Assembly (NCBI RefSeq): GCF_026967805.1 | Contig: NZ_JAPVBG010000001.1 | Span: 62,001-126,000, forward strand | DNA length: 64,000 nucleotides | Reading direction: 5' to 3' | Origin: Blastococcus sp. VKM Ac-2987 | GTDB taxonomy: Bacteria > Actinomycetota > Actinomycetes > Mycobacteriales > Geodermatophilaceae | Position numbers and translations under genes: made by a program | Notes under the pieces: model-generated | Seen by the model: the letters and a program-made list of their open reading frames with translations, nothing else | Told to the model about the DNA's origin: nothing | Databases searched by the model: none | Shown here: one piece after another, positions 48,972-56,850 of the stretch | Layout of the letters: each line of letters opens with the position of its first letter | How positions within the stretch are numbered: the first letter of the stretch is position 1

Positions 48972-49571
48972 GTGGAGTTCGCTGACGTCGTCCGCCGCCG
49001 CCGCATGGTGCGCGACTACGACCCCGACCGCCCGGTGCCGGCCGAGGTCCGGGACCGGCTGCTCGAGCACGCTCTCCGGGCGCCGTCGGCCGGTTTCAGC
49101 CAGGGCTGGGCGTTCCTGGTGCTCGAGACCGACGAGGACCGGGACCGCTTCTGGTCGGCCACCACCGGGGAGGGGGCGCCCGACCGCTGGCTCACCCGCA
49201 TGCGCCGGGCGCCGCTGCTGGTCGTGCCGCTGGCGAACAAGAGCGCCTACCTCGACCGCTACGCCGAGCCGGACAAGGGCTGGACCGACCGGGACGAGGC
49301 CCGCTGGCCGGTGCCGTACTGGGACGTCGACGCGGGCATGGCGTCGTTGCTCATGCTGCTCACCGCGGTCGACGAGGGGCTGGGCGCCTGCTTCTTCGGC
49401 GTCCCGGGCGAGCGGGTGGACGCCTTCCGCGCGGCGTTCGGCGTCCCGGCGGAGTACCGCCCGGTCGGCTGCGTCTCGGTCGGCTACCCGGGCGCGGACG
49501 ACCGCCGGTCGCCCTCGCTGCGGCGGGGCCGCCGGGGCGTCGACGAGGTCGTGCACCGCGGCCGCTGGTGA
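48972..49571 (+). CDS. Nitroreductase family protein
   Basis: A 199-residue FMN-dependent nitroreductase. EFADVVRRRRMVRDYDPDRPVP and LRAPSAGFSQGWAFLVLE give the FMN-binding N-terminus; DVDAGMASLLMLLTAVDEGLGACFFGVP and VGCVSVGYPG the C-terminal half. Start GTG 48972, 46 nt after the DinB-like gene; it may be co-transcribed with it. Substrate unknown. Confidence 0.9.
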   Translation: MEFADVVRRRRMVRDYDPDRPVPAEVRDRLLEHALRAPSAGFSQGWAFLVLETDEDRDRFWSATTGEGAPDRWLTRMRRAPLLVVPLANKSAYLDRYAEPDKGWTDRDEARWPVPYWDVDAGMASLLMLLTAVDEGLGACFFGVPGERVDAFRAAFGVPAEYRPVGCVSVGYPGADDRRSPSLRRGRRGVDEVVHRGRW

Positions 49572-49588
49572 GACCGCGCGGAGGGGCC

Positions 49589-49633
49589 CCCTCATCCGGC
49601 TCTCACGCCCCGCTCACGCCCGCCGCCCAGACT
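49589..49633 (+). promoter_or_regulatory. Phased-triplet operator and -10 before the APH-like gene
   Basis: Three heptamers CCCTCAT (49589-49595), CTCTCAC (49600-49606) and CGCTCAC (49611-49617) repeat at exactly 11 bp. After a 10-nt gap comes a weak -10, CAGACT (49628-49633), 6 nt before GTG 49640. The same layout occurs before the Asp-tailed gene (53542-53586). This is the arrangement of an OmpR-family activator site next to a poor -10. Confidence 0.65.
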
Positions 49634-49639
49634 GGCGGG

Positions 49640-50914
49640 GTGCACACCGCCGCCCCCGGCCCGGCCCGGGTGCCGTCCGTGTGGCCGCCCGCCCTGCAGC
49701 TCCTCCTCGGCGAGCCGGCCGCGGAGCTCTGGTCCGCCGTGCTCGGACCGCTGTCCGGCCGGCTCCGCAGCCTCACGCCGGCGGCGGTGACGCTGCGCCC
49801 GGACGGCGCGGCGACCGTCCGCCACACCGCCGTCGTCGACTGGGCCGACGGGCGGTCCACGCGGGAACACCTCGCGGCGGCGACCGGGACGGCTATCCCG
49901 CCGGGAGCCACCGTCGTCGAGGGCACGGCCGGGGGCGGACCGCTGCCCGTGGGGGTCTGGCGCTGGCCGCTGGACCCGGCGCTGCCCGGGCTGGCGTGGG
50001 CGACCTCGGCGGCCGGGGTCGCCGGGCGGCTGGGTGCGCTCGGTGTCGACGTCGGCCGCCCGCGGCTGCGGCTGCGCACCTACCGGCCGGGCCGGCGCGC
50101 GGTCGTGGAGGTGACCTCGCCGGCCGGCCGCTGGTTCCTCAAGGTGGTGCAGCCGGCCGCGGTCGCGGACCTGGTGGCCCGGCACGCCGCGCTCGGGGCG
50201 GCGGTCCCGGTGCCGCCCGTGCTGGCGAGCACCGGTGACGGCGTCGTCGTGCTGCCCGGTCTCCCGGGCACGCCGCTGCGGGCGGCGCTGACCGGTGACC
50301 CGGCCGGGCTGCCCGAGCCCGGATCCCTCGACGCCCTGCTCGACCGGCTCCCGGCGGTGCCCGCCCGGGCGCGACGGAGGACCCCGGGCGACCCGCTCCC
50401 CTCGCTGCGGGCGCACGCGGCGGTGCTCGGGACGCTCTGCCCGTCCCTGGTCGCCCGGCTGGACCGGCTCACCGCCGCGGTGGGTGCGGCCGCGGGCGAG
50501 CACCCCGTGGTCCCGGTGCACGGCGACTTCTACGAGGCGCAGTTGCTCGTCGACGCCGGAGCCGTGGTCGGGTTGCTCGACGTGGACACCGCCGGCCCGG
50601 GCGCCCGGATCGACGACTGGGCCACGCTGCTGGGGCACCTGGTGCTGCTCGAGCACCTGGTCGCCCACCCGGCGCCGCTCGCCGCCTACCGGGACCGGGT
50701 GACCGGCCTGCTCTCCGGACGCTGGCCCGAGGGCCAGCTGGCGGCACGGGTGGCCGGGGTGCTCGTGGGGCTGGCCACCGGACCGTTCCGGGTGCAGCAG
50801 CCGGGCTGGGCCGCGGCGACCGAGGCCCGGGTCGCCCTCGCCGAGGAGTGGGCCGGCCCGCCGCGGTCCGCCGCGGCCGCCGGCCGTCGCGGTCAGGCCG
50901 CGGGGAGGCGGTAG
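49640..50914 (+). CDS. APH-like phosphotransferase family protein
   Basis: A 424-residue protein of the protein kinase-like APH/choline kinase fold. LRLRTYRPGRRAVVEVTSPAGRWFLKVVQP holds the ATP-binding Lys, VPVHGDFYEAQLLVDAGAVVGLLDVDTAGPGARIDDWATLLGH the catalytic loop (HGDFY) and metal-binding DVDT. The substrate is not known; resistance is not implied. GTG 49640 is chosen from the -10 box; GTG 49568, overlapping the nitroreductase stop as GTGA, is the alternative. Its last 22 nt overlap the convergent response regulator. Confidence 0.82.
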   Translation: MHTAAPGPARVPSVWPPALQLLLGEPAAELWSAVLGPLSGRLRSLTPAAVTLRPDGAATVRHTAVVDWADGRSTREHLAAATGTAIPPGATVVEGTAGGGPLPVGVWRWPLDPALPGLAWATSAAGVAGRLGALGVDVGRPRLRLRTYRPGRRAVVEVTSPAGRWFLKVVQPAAVADLVARHAALGAAVPVPPVLASTGDGVVVLPGLPGTPLRAALTGDPAGLPEPGSLDALLDRLPAVPARARRRTPGDPLPSLRAHAAVLGTLCPSLVARLDRLTAAVGAAAGEHPVVPVHGDFYEAQLLVDAGAVVGLLDVDTAGPGARIDDWATLLGHLVLLEHLVAHPAPLAAYRDRVTGLLSGRWPEGQLAARVAGVLVGLATGPFRVQQPGWAAATEARVALAEEWAGPPRSAAAAGRRGQAAGRR

Positions 50915-51561
50915 CCCATCCCGCGCACCGTCTCGATGCGGCCGGCGCCGAGCTTCTTGCGGAGGTAGCGCACGTAGACGTCGACGACGTTGGAGCCGGG
51001 GTCGAAGTCGTACCCCCACACGTGGCTGAGCAGCTGTTCGCGCGCCAGCACCTGACCCGGGTGGCGCAGGAAGGTCTCGGTGAGGGCGAACTCCCGCGCG
51101 GAGAGGTCGACGGTGCGCCCGTCCACGCTGGCCCGCCGGGTGCGCAGGTCCAGCGAGAGCCCCCCGACGGTCAGCACGGTGACCTCGCCCTCGCTCTCAC
51201 GGGCGCCGGCCAGCCGCAGGCGCACCCGCGCGAGCAGCTCCTCGAAGCGGAAGGGCTTGGGCATGTAGTCGTCCGCGCCGCCCTCGAGCCCGGCGACGGT
51301 GTCCTGCACGCTGTCCCGCGCGGTCAGGACGATCACCGGGACGGTGCAGCGCTCCGCGCGCAGCGCGCGCAGGACGGCGAACCCGTCCAGCACCGGCAAC
51401 CCGATGTCGAGGACCACGAGGTCGAACTCGCCGCTGCGGGCGCGGTCCAGCGCGGACAGCCCGTCGCCGACGACGGCCGTGACGAAGCCGTTGGCCCGCA
51501 GGCCCTTCTCGACGAACGCCGCGATCCGCGGCTCGTCCTCGGCGATCAGCACCCGGCTCAC
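50893..51561 (-). CDS. OmpR-family response regulator
   Basis: A 222-residue two-component regulator. The receiver has AEDEPR, phospho-acceptor D52 (LVVLDIGLP) and the PKPFRFEELLARV segment with the conserved Lys. The winged helix has VDLSAREFALTETFLRHPGQVLAREQLLSHVWGYDFDPGSNVVDVYVRYLRKKLG. GTG 51561 overlaps the kinase stop (GTGA). It is the predicted binder of the 11-bp-phased heptamers at 49.6 and 53.5 kb. It overlaps the APH-like gene by 22 nt at its 3' end. Confidence 0.95.
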   Translation of the reverse strand: MSRVLIAEDEPRIAAFVEKGLRANGFVTAVVGDGLSALDRARSGEFDLVVLDIGLPVLDGFAVLRALRAERCTVPVIVLTARDSVQDTVAGLEGGADDYMPKPFRFEELLARVRLRLAGARESEGEVTVLTVGGLSLDLRTRRASVDGRTVDLSAREFALTETFLRHPGQVLAREQLLSHVWGYDFDPGSNVVDVYVRYLRKKLGAGRIETVRGMGYRLPAA

Positions 51562-53141
51562 CGGGGTCCTCCCTCGGTCGGTGCGGACGGGACGCCGGCT
51601 CCCAGGGGCGGCGTCGCGAGCGAGTCGTCGACGGTGCCACCGGTACCGGCGGGCAGGTCGGCCGGCCCGGCGTCGCGCGGCGGCGCCGGGCGGGCGGGCA
51701 GGACGAGGGTGAAGGTGGCGCCCTCACCCGGACGGCTGTGCAGCTCGACGAAGCCGCCGTGGGCCGCCGCGATCGCCTGGACGATGGACAGGCCGAGACC
51801 CGCACCGTCGCTGCGCCGGGCACCGGAGCTCCCCCGGGCGAACCGCTCGAAGACCCGCTGCTGGTCGGCGAGCGGCACCCCCGGTCCGGTGTCGTCCACC
51901 CAGACCAGCAGTTGGTCGCCGCTGAGCCGGCTGCCCAGCACGATGCGGTCCCCGGGCTCGGTGTGCTGGACGGCGTTGTCGGCCAGGGCGACGACGGCCT
52001 GGGTGAGCCGCTGCGGGTCCAGCAGCAGGTCGGTGCGGGCGACGGCGCCGAGCTGCCACTCCCGGTCGCCGAGCCGCTGCACCTTGCCGAACACCTCGGT
52101 GGTCAGCTCCGCGACGTCGGCCGGCTGCACGCGGACGAACTCCGGCTGCTCGGCGCGGGCGAGCAGCAGGAGCTCGGACACCATGCGGTTCATCCGGTCC
52201 AGCTCGTCGTCGACCAGGGCGACGGTCTGGCGGACGTCGTCGGGATCGGCCGGGTCGAGCACCTCGAGGTGGCCGCGGACGATGGTGATCGGGGTGCGCA
52301 GCTCGTGGCCGGCGTCGTCGAGGAACCGGCGCTGGGCGGCGACGCCCCCCTCCACCCGGTCGAGCATCGCGTTGACCGCGACCGCCAGCTCGGCGAGCTC
52401 GTCGGCCGGCCGACCCTCCACCGGGATGCGGCCGGAGAGGTCGGTCTCGGTGATGCCCTGCGCGGTGGTCGCGACCGCGCGCACCGGGGCCAGGACGCGA
52501 CCGGCGACGACCCACGCCCCGGCGGCGGCCAGCAGCACGGTGAGCGCGCCGACGCCCAGCATCAGCTGGGCGGTGTCGTCGGCGGCCTGCCGTTCCTGGT
52601 CGGCGAAGTAGGCGACGACGGCCACCCCGCGGGCGGGGTCGCCCTCCAGCGTCACCGGCACGGCGAGGTAGCGGACCTCCCCCGCCCCGCTGTCGTAGCG
52701 GCCGGCCGTGGGCTCCGCGACGGAGCCGACCAGCTCGGTGAAGGCGGCGTCCTCGCTCAGCAGCACCGGCGCCTCGATGCGGCTCTGGAAGCGGTACCGG
52801 CCGTCGACGTAGCCGAGGAACTTCTCGTTGGGCCGGGCGAGGTTGTAGGTGATCACGGTCTGCAGGACGTCGCCGACCGTGCCGAACGGCTCCCCGGTCT
52901 CCGGGTCGTTGCCCGAGGCGACGATCTGGGAGAACTCCGTGACCTCCGCCGCCAGCGCGACGTCCATCCGCTGGTCGGTCTCCCGGATGAGCAGCCGCCA
53001 GGTGACCAGCGTGACCAGCGCCAGGGCGAGGAGCACCAGGAGGAGGACCCAGCCGATGATGCGGGTCCGGGCGGATCGGGGCACGAGGCGGCGCCGGATG
53101 CGGTCGGGCCACCCGGTCGTCGTGCGCGGTTCGTCGCTCAC
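51558..53141 (-). CDS. Two-component sensor histidine kinase
   Basis: A 527-residue membrane kinase. TM1 is about residues 28-50, an extracytoplasmic sensor domain of about 140 residues follows (TDQRMDVALAAEVTEFSQIVASGNDPETGEPFG), TM2 about 193-214, then HAMP, HisKA with DAGHELRTPITIVRGHLEVL, N box ALADNAVQH, G1 DTGPGVP and G2 GAGLGLSIV. A Pro/Gly-rich cytoplasmic tail of about 45 residues ends the protein. GTG 53141 follows the Asp-tailed gene by 3 nt. Signal unknown. Confidence 0.95.
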   Translation of the reverse strand: MSDEPRTTTGWPDRIRRRLVPRSARTRIIGWVLLLVLLALALVTLVTWRLLIRETDQRMDVALAAEVTEFSQIVASGNDPETGEPFGTVGDVLQTVITYNLARPNEKFLGYVDGRYRFQSRIEAPVLLSEDAAFTELVGSVAEPTAGRYDSGAGEVRYLAVPVTLEGDPARGVAVVAYFADQERQAADDTAQLMLGVGALTVLLAAAGAWVVAGRVLAPVRAVATTAQGITETDLSGRIPVEGRPADELAELAVAVNAMLDRVEGGVAAQRRFLDDAGHELRTPITIVRGHLEVLDPADPDDVRQTVALVDDELDRMNRMVSELLLLARAEQPEFVRVQPADVAELTTEVFGKVQRLGDREWQLGAVARTDLLLDPQRLTQAVVALADNAVQHTEPGDRIVLGSRLSGDQLLVWVDDTGPGVPLADQQRVFERFARGSSGARRSDGAGLGLSIVQAIAAAHGGFVELHSRPGEGATFTLVLPARPAPPRDAGPADLPAGTGGTVDDSLATPPLGAGVPSAPTEGGPR

Positions 53142-53144
53142 CGG

Positions 53145-53534
53145 TCAGTCGTCGTCGTCATCGTCGTCGTCGTCATCATCGTCGGGGCCGTCGTCATCGT
53201 CGTCGTCGGGCAGGGGCGGCGGCGGGACGACGTCGGGAGCCGGTGCGGGCGCCGGCGGCGGACCGCCCGTGCCGCCGGGCGCCGGCGCTCCCGGATCAGC
53301 CGGGACCTCCGGGGCCGGCACGCCGGGCGCCGGCACGTCGGTCGGGGACGGCACGTCCGTGGGCGCCGGCCCATCGTCCGGAGCCGGCACGTCGGTCGGG
53401 GCCGGCACGTCGATGGGTGCCGGCAAGGGGCGATCCCCCGCGCCTGCCGAGCTCAGCAGCGCCCACGCCACGCCGCCGACGAGCAGGACGGCGGCCAGGC
53501 CGGCCAGCACGGCGAACACGGGACGAGGGCGCAC
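53145..53534 (-). CDS. Secreted/anchored Pro-rich protein with poly-Asp tail
   Basis: Not a known family. The 129-residue product has an N-terminal membrane segment (VFAVLAGLAAVLLVGGVAWALLS), then a Pro-rich stalk of APTDVPAP/SPTDVPAP repeats, a Gly/Pro linker, and a tail of six Asp, Gly-Pro, and twelve Asp. The tail should bind divalent cations or basic ligands outside the cell. GTG 53534 is chosen: GGAGG lies 9 nt upstream; a longer frame to 53579 would put the start inside the operator. It is first of a probable operon with the kinase (3 nt apart) and response regulator. Confidence 0.7.
   Translation of the reverse strand: MRPRPVFAVLAGLAAVLLVGGVAWALLSSAGAGDRPLPAPIDVPAPTDVPAPDDGPAPTDVPSPTDVPAPGVPAPEVPADPGAPAPGGTGGPPPAPAPAPDVVPPPPLPDDDDDDGPDDDDDDDDDDDD
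53148..53207. repeat. Trinucleotide repeat encoding the Asp tail
   Basis: GTC/ATC triplets on the plus strand (GAC/GAT on the coding strand) make up 12 and 6 consecutive Asp codons around a Gly-Pro pair. Both codons are mixed, so slippage would be limited, but length variation between strains is plausible. Confidence 0.85.
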
Positions 53535-53541
53535 GGCGGTC

Positions 53542-53586
53542 AGCCTCCGCCCCGGCGGTGACCTGCCGGTGAGAGGCACATGAGAG
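53542..53586 (-). promoter_or_regulatory. Phased-triplet operator and -10 of the Asp-tail/kinase operon
   Basis: On the minus strand CTCTCAT (53580-53586), CTCTCAC (53569-53575) and AGGTCAC (53558-53564) recur at 11-bp steps. A 10-nt gap leads to GAGGCT (53542-53547), a -10-like hexamer 7 nt before GTG 53534. Gap and phase match the site before the APH-like gene. GAGGCT also overlaps the GGAGG ribosome-binding site, so which role applies is open. Confidence 0.6.
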
Positions 53587-53596
53587 CACTCTCATG
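53579..53596. repeat. 18-bp palindrome upstream of the Asp-tail operon
   Basis: CATGAGAG (53579-53586), CA, CTCTCATG (53589-53596): a perfect 8-bp inverted repeat. One arm contains the first CTCTCAT heptamer, so the palindrome gives an added, oppositely oriented CTCTCAT copy, a possible extra regulator site. Confidence 0.7.
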
Positions 53597-53625
53597 CCGA
53601 CGGGCCGCCGGGCGCATCCGGGCGG

Positions 53626-55962
53626 TCAACCCAGCTCGGTGACCGCCGTGACGAGCAGCAGGTCCGAGCCGTGCGCGCCGGCCACGTCGGACCCCGCGGG
53701 GCGGGGCTCGTACCCGGGCAGGCCGGACAGGCCGTCGCTGCCGTCGGTGGCCCGCAGGCGCACCGCGCCGTCGCCGGTCACGGTGACGCTCACCGGCACC
53801 CCGTCGGCCGGGGGTGCGGAGAAGGTGACGCGCAGGCGGTCGCCACCGAGCGCCGCGTCGGGGACCGCCCGGCCGGCCACGCGGGCGCGGACCACCGAGC
53901 CGCCGTCCACGGTCAGGTCGAGGTCGACCAGCCGGACGCCGTCCCGCTGCGGCGTCACCCGCACCGTGAGCTCCCGCCGGTCGCCGAGCAGCTCGTCGGA
54001 GACGACGGAGACCTCGGGTGCCGGCAGGTCGGCGGCCTCGGCCGGACCGGTGAGCACCGGCCGCCCGGCGAGGTGGGGGTAGTCGGCGCCCAGGTCGCCC
54101 GGCCCGTCCACGAAGCGGTCGGTGTAAGCGGTGGGGGTCGTCTCGGTGCTCACCCAGCGGGCGCGGCCCGCGTCGGCGTCGAGGACGTAGGCCAGCCGGG
54201 TCGGCACCGGGTGTTCGGCGTCGAACCGGTCGACGGCGAGCCCGGCCGCGACGCACGCCGCGGCGGTCACCAGCGCGGTGACCGGCACCGCCGCCGACGC
54301 CGGCCGCCGAGGTCCCTCGGCGGGATCGGGGAACAGCAGCTCGACGGCCGGGAGCAGGACGACGGCTGAGAGCACCACCACCAGCGACGGCGCGGCCGCC
54401 GACGACATCCCCAGGGCCGGGAAGAAGAGCGCGGCGGTGGGCACCAGCACGAGCACCGCGACGGCACCGGTCACGAGGGCGGCGCCGGTGCGCACCGCCC
54501 CGCCGGGCGCCAGGACGGCGACCGTGCCGGCGAGCCCCCCAACCAGCGCGGGCAGCGCCGCCAGGTACGAGCCACCGGGCGCGACCGCGGCGAGCACCAC
54601 GGCCAGCACGGCGACCCAGGCCAGCGCGCCGGCGGCCAGCGCCGCCGGACCCACCCGGCGGCGCAGCAGCGCGTACCAGAGGAGCACCACGGCCAGCACC
54701 ACCGCGACGGCGGCCAGCCGGAACCAGCCCGGCCGCCAGGGATCGAGCATCGCGCCGTACGCCGGGCGCACGGCGACCAGCGCCGCCCACAGTCCCTGGG
54801 CCGCGAGCGGCGCGAGCGCCAGCGGCAGGAGCGCGAGGGCCGCCGCGGTCGCCGTCCGCCGCAACGAGCTCGCGCCGCGCCGCCGCAGGGCCGCCGCCAG
54901 GCCCACGACGCCGAGCAGCGCCGCGCCGGCCAGCGGCCAGGCGAGCCGGCCGGGGTACCGCACGAGCAGGCCGGGCAGCGGGAAGTAGGTCGCGTCCTCG
55001 TCGGCCGGCCGGGCCAGGGCGCCCAGGTCCCGGTTCCCCAGCTCGCGGGCCAGCGCCAGCGCGTTGTCGCCCAGCGCCTGCAGGGTGCCCCGGTCCAACC
55101 GCTCCGGGGTGTCCTGCGGCGAGTGGTAGGCGGCGGCGCCGTCGATGAAGGCGGTGTTCATCCCGGTGAAGTCGCCGTCCTCCAGCAGCACGCTGAAGTC
55201 GGTGTCGTTGGGCAGCGCCCGGTAGACCTCGACGGCGAAGCTGCTGGCTACCGGGTGCACCGCGGCGTCGGCGAAGACCTCGGCGAGCCCGGCGTTGCCC
55301 GGCGACGTCTCGAACATGATCGGCGGGCCGGTGGTGCCGCGGGCCTCCAGGTTGAGCACGACTCCCCCGGTGGCCAGCGGGTGCGAGGCGGCGAAGGCCT
55401 CGGCGCCGCAGAGGCATGCCTCCTCGGCGTCGGTCAGCACCACGACGACGTCGTTGCGCAGCGGCGGCCCCTCCGTGAGCGCCCGCACGGACTCCAGCAC
55501 CGCCGCGACCCCGGCCGCGTCGTCCGCGGCACCGGGCGCCGCCTCGGCGGAGTCGTGGTGGGCCACCAGGTAGAGCCGGCCGGTGGGGTCGGTGCCGGGC
55601 AGCACCGCGACGACGTTGCGCACGCGGGCCATGCGCGCCTCCCCCGCGCCGCCGCTGCGCGCCCCGACGGCGTTCTGGACCCGGGTGTCGAGGCCGAGCC
55701 CGCTGAGCGTGCCCACCAGGCGGTCGACGACCCGGTCGTTCTCCGGGCTGCCCGCGACGTGCACCTCGGCCGCGATCTCCGCCACGTGCGCGAAGGCGCG
55801 GGCGGCGCTGAAGTCGGTCGCCGGGGCGTCGGCCGGCCGCGGGTCCGGCGGGCGCAGACCGGCGACCGACCAGGCGGCGAGGACCAGCAGCAGCGCGACG
55901 ACGGCGAGCCCGGCGAGCCGGCCGGGCCGCCGGCCGGGCCGCGGCGTTCGCTTGGCTGGCAC
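53626..55962 (-). CDS. M28-family metallopeptidase with multi-pass membrane region
   Basis: A 778-residue protein. After an N-terminal anchor (LAGLAVVALLLVLAAWSVAGL), an M28 aminopeptidase domain occupies about residues 50-330: LVAHHDSAEAAPGAADDAAGVAAVLE supplies zinc His and Asp, VVVLTDAEEACLCGAEAF the Glu pair, and DTDFSVLLEDGDFTGMNTAFIDG-AYHSPQDTPE the final His. About eight membrane segments follow, then an extracytoplasmic beta-rich C-terminal domain. Overall it resembles eukaryotic ERMP1/Fxna topology. GTG 55962 is set by AGGAGG 6 nt upstream. Substrate unknown. Confidence 0.9.
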   Translation of the reverse strand: MPAKRTPRPGRRPGRLAGLAVVALLLVLAAWSVAGLRPPDPRPADAPATDFSAARAFAHVAEIAAEVHVAGSPENDRVVDRLVGTLSGLGLDTRVQNAVGARSGGAGEARMARVRNVVAVLPGTDPTGRLYLVAHHDSAEAAPGAADDAAGVAAVLESVRALTEGPPLRNDVVVVLTDAEEACLCGAEAFAASHPLATGGVVLNLEARGTTGPPIMFETSPGNAGLAEVFADAAVHPVASSFAVEVYRALPNDTDFSVLLEDGDFTGMNTAFIDGAAAYHSPQDTPERLDRGTLQALGDNALALARELGNRDLGALARPADEDATYFPLPGLLVRYPGRLAWPLAGAALLGVVGLAAALRRRGASSLRRTATAAALALLPLALAPLAAQGLWAALVAVRPAYGAMLDPWRPGWFRLAAVAVVLAVVLLWYALLRRRVGPAALAAGALAWVAVLAVVLAAVAPGGSYLAALPALVGGLAGTVAVLAPGGAVRTGAALVTGAVAVLVLVPTAALFFPALGMSSAAAPSLVVVLSAVVLLPAVELLFPDPAEGPRRPASAAVPVTALVTAAACVAAGLAVDRFDAEHPVPTRLAYVLDADAGRARWVSTETTPTAYTDRFVDGPGDLGADYPHLAGRPVLTGPAEAADLPAPEVSVVSDELLGDRRELTVRVTPQRDGVRLVDLDLTVDGGSVVRARVAGRAVPDAALGGDRLRVTFSAPPADGVPVSVTVTGDGAVRLRATDGSDGLSGLPGYEPRPAGSDVAGAHGSDLLLVTAVTELG

Positions 55963-56000
55963 GCCGACCTCCTGAGCAGCGCCGGGACGGGACGCGCGGA

Positions 56001-56006
56001 ACCCTA
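56001..56006 (-). promoter_or_regulatory. -10 box of the M28 peptidase gene
   Basis: TAGGGT on the minus strand lies 39 nt before GTG 55962, leaving a short leader with the AGGAGG site. It lies in the 113-bp divergent gap with the SDR gene, whose own TTGACT box (56064-56069) faces the other way. Confidence 0.5.
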
Positions 56007-56075
56007 GGCGTCGATCGGGGCCCGGCCGGGCAGGCGCGGCCCCGGCCCGTCGGTGCGGGCTGGTTGACTCCCCGC

Positions 56076-56840
56076 GTGGCCGATCCCAGCGACTCCCGCG
56101 CCGTCCTCGTGACCGGCGCCTCCCGCGGCATCGGCCGGGCGATCGCGCACGCCTTCGCGGCCCAGGGCGACCGGGTGGCCGTCCACTGCGGCAGTTCCCG
56201 GCAGGCGGCCGACCGCGTGGCCGCCGAGCTACCCGGGCAGGGGCACGTCGTGGTGCAGGCCGACGTGGCCGACGCCGAGGCGGTCGGGGCGATGGTGGAC
56301 GAGGCGGCGGCCGCGCTGGGCGGGTTGCAGGTGCTGGTGAACAACGCCGGCGTCTACACCGCGCACCCGCCACTGGAGACGGCCTGGGCCGACTGGCAGG
56401 CGGCCGTGTCGCGCACCCTGCAGGTCAACCTGGTCGGCGCCATGCATGCCACGTTCCGAGCGGTGCCGCACCTGGTCGCGGCCGGCGGCGGCGCGGTGGT
56501 CAACGTGACCAGCCGCGGCGCCTTCCGCGGCGAGCCGAACACCCCGGCCTACGGTGCGGCGAAGGCCGGGCTCAACGCCTTCGGGCAGTCGATGGCCCAG
56601 GCGCTGGCGCCGCAGGGGATCACCGTGGGCAGCGTCGCGCCGGGGTTCGTGCAGACGGAGATGGCGCGGGAGATCCTCGACGGGCCGGGTGGCGACGCCG
56701 TCCGGGCGCAGTCGCCCTACGGCCGGGTGGCGACACCTGAGGAGGTCGCCGCGGCCGTGCTGTGGCTCGCGTCGCCGGGCGCCCGCTTCTCCACCGGCAC
56801 GATCATCGACGTCAACGGCGCCAGCTACCTGCGCAGCTGA
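56076..56840 (+). CDS. Short-chain dehydrogenase/reductase
   Basis: A 254-residue classical SDR. Cofactor motif VLVTGASRGIGRAIAHAF (TGxxxGIG), NNAG at LVNNAGVY, catalytic Ser in VNVTSRGAF and YxxxK in PAYGAAKAG. The missing basic residue after strand 2 is replaced by HCGSSR, consistent with NADPH use. Substrate unknown; the FabG-like sequence suggests a 3-oxoacyl or other ketone. GTG 56076 has a TTGACT box 6 nt upstream (leaderless). Confidence 0.9.
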   Translation: MADPSDSRAVLVTGASRGIGRAIAHAFAAQGDRVAVHCGSSRQAADRVAAELPGQGHVVVQADVADAEAVGAMVDEAAAALGGLQVLVNNAGVYTAHPPLETAWADWQAAVSRTLQVNLVGAMHATFRAVPHLVAAGGGAVVNVTSRGAFRGEPNTPAYGAAKAGLNAFGQSMAQALAPQGITVGSVAPGFVQTEMAREILDGPGGDAVRAQSPYGRVATPEEVAAAVLWLASPGARFSTGTIIDVNGASYLRS

Positions 56841-56850
56841 GCCGGCGCGC

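Noticed and set aside
49568-49639. Upstream GTG start for the APH-like gene
   Set aside because: It makes a GTGA overlap typical here, but the stretch contains the phased operator and -10 box, and its translation looks non-coding.
49640-50914. Aminoglycoside resistance gene
   Set aside because: Only the general APH/choline kinase fold is visible; nothing supports antibiotic specificity.
53535-53579. Longer form of the Asp-tailed protein from GTG 53579
   Set aside because: That start lies inside the heptamer operator, while GTG 53534 has a GGAGG site.
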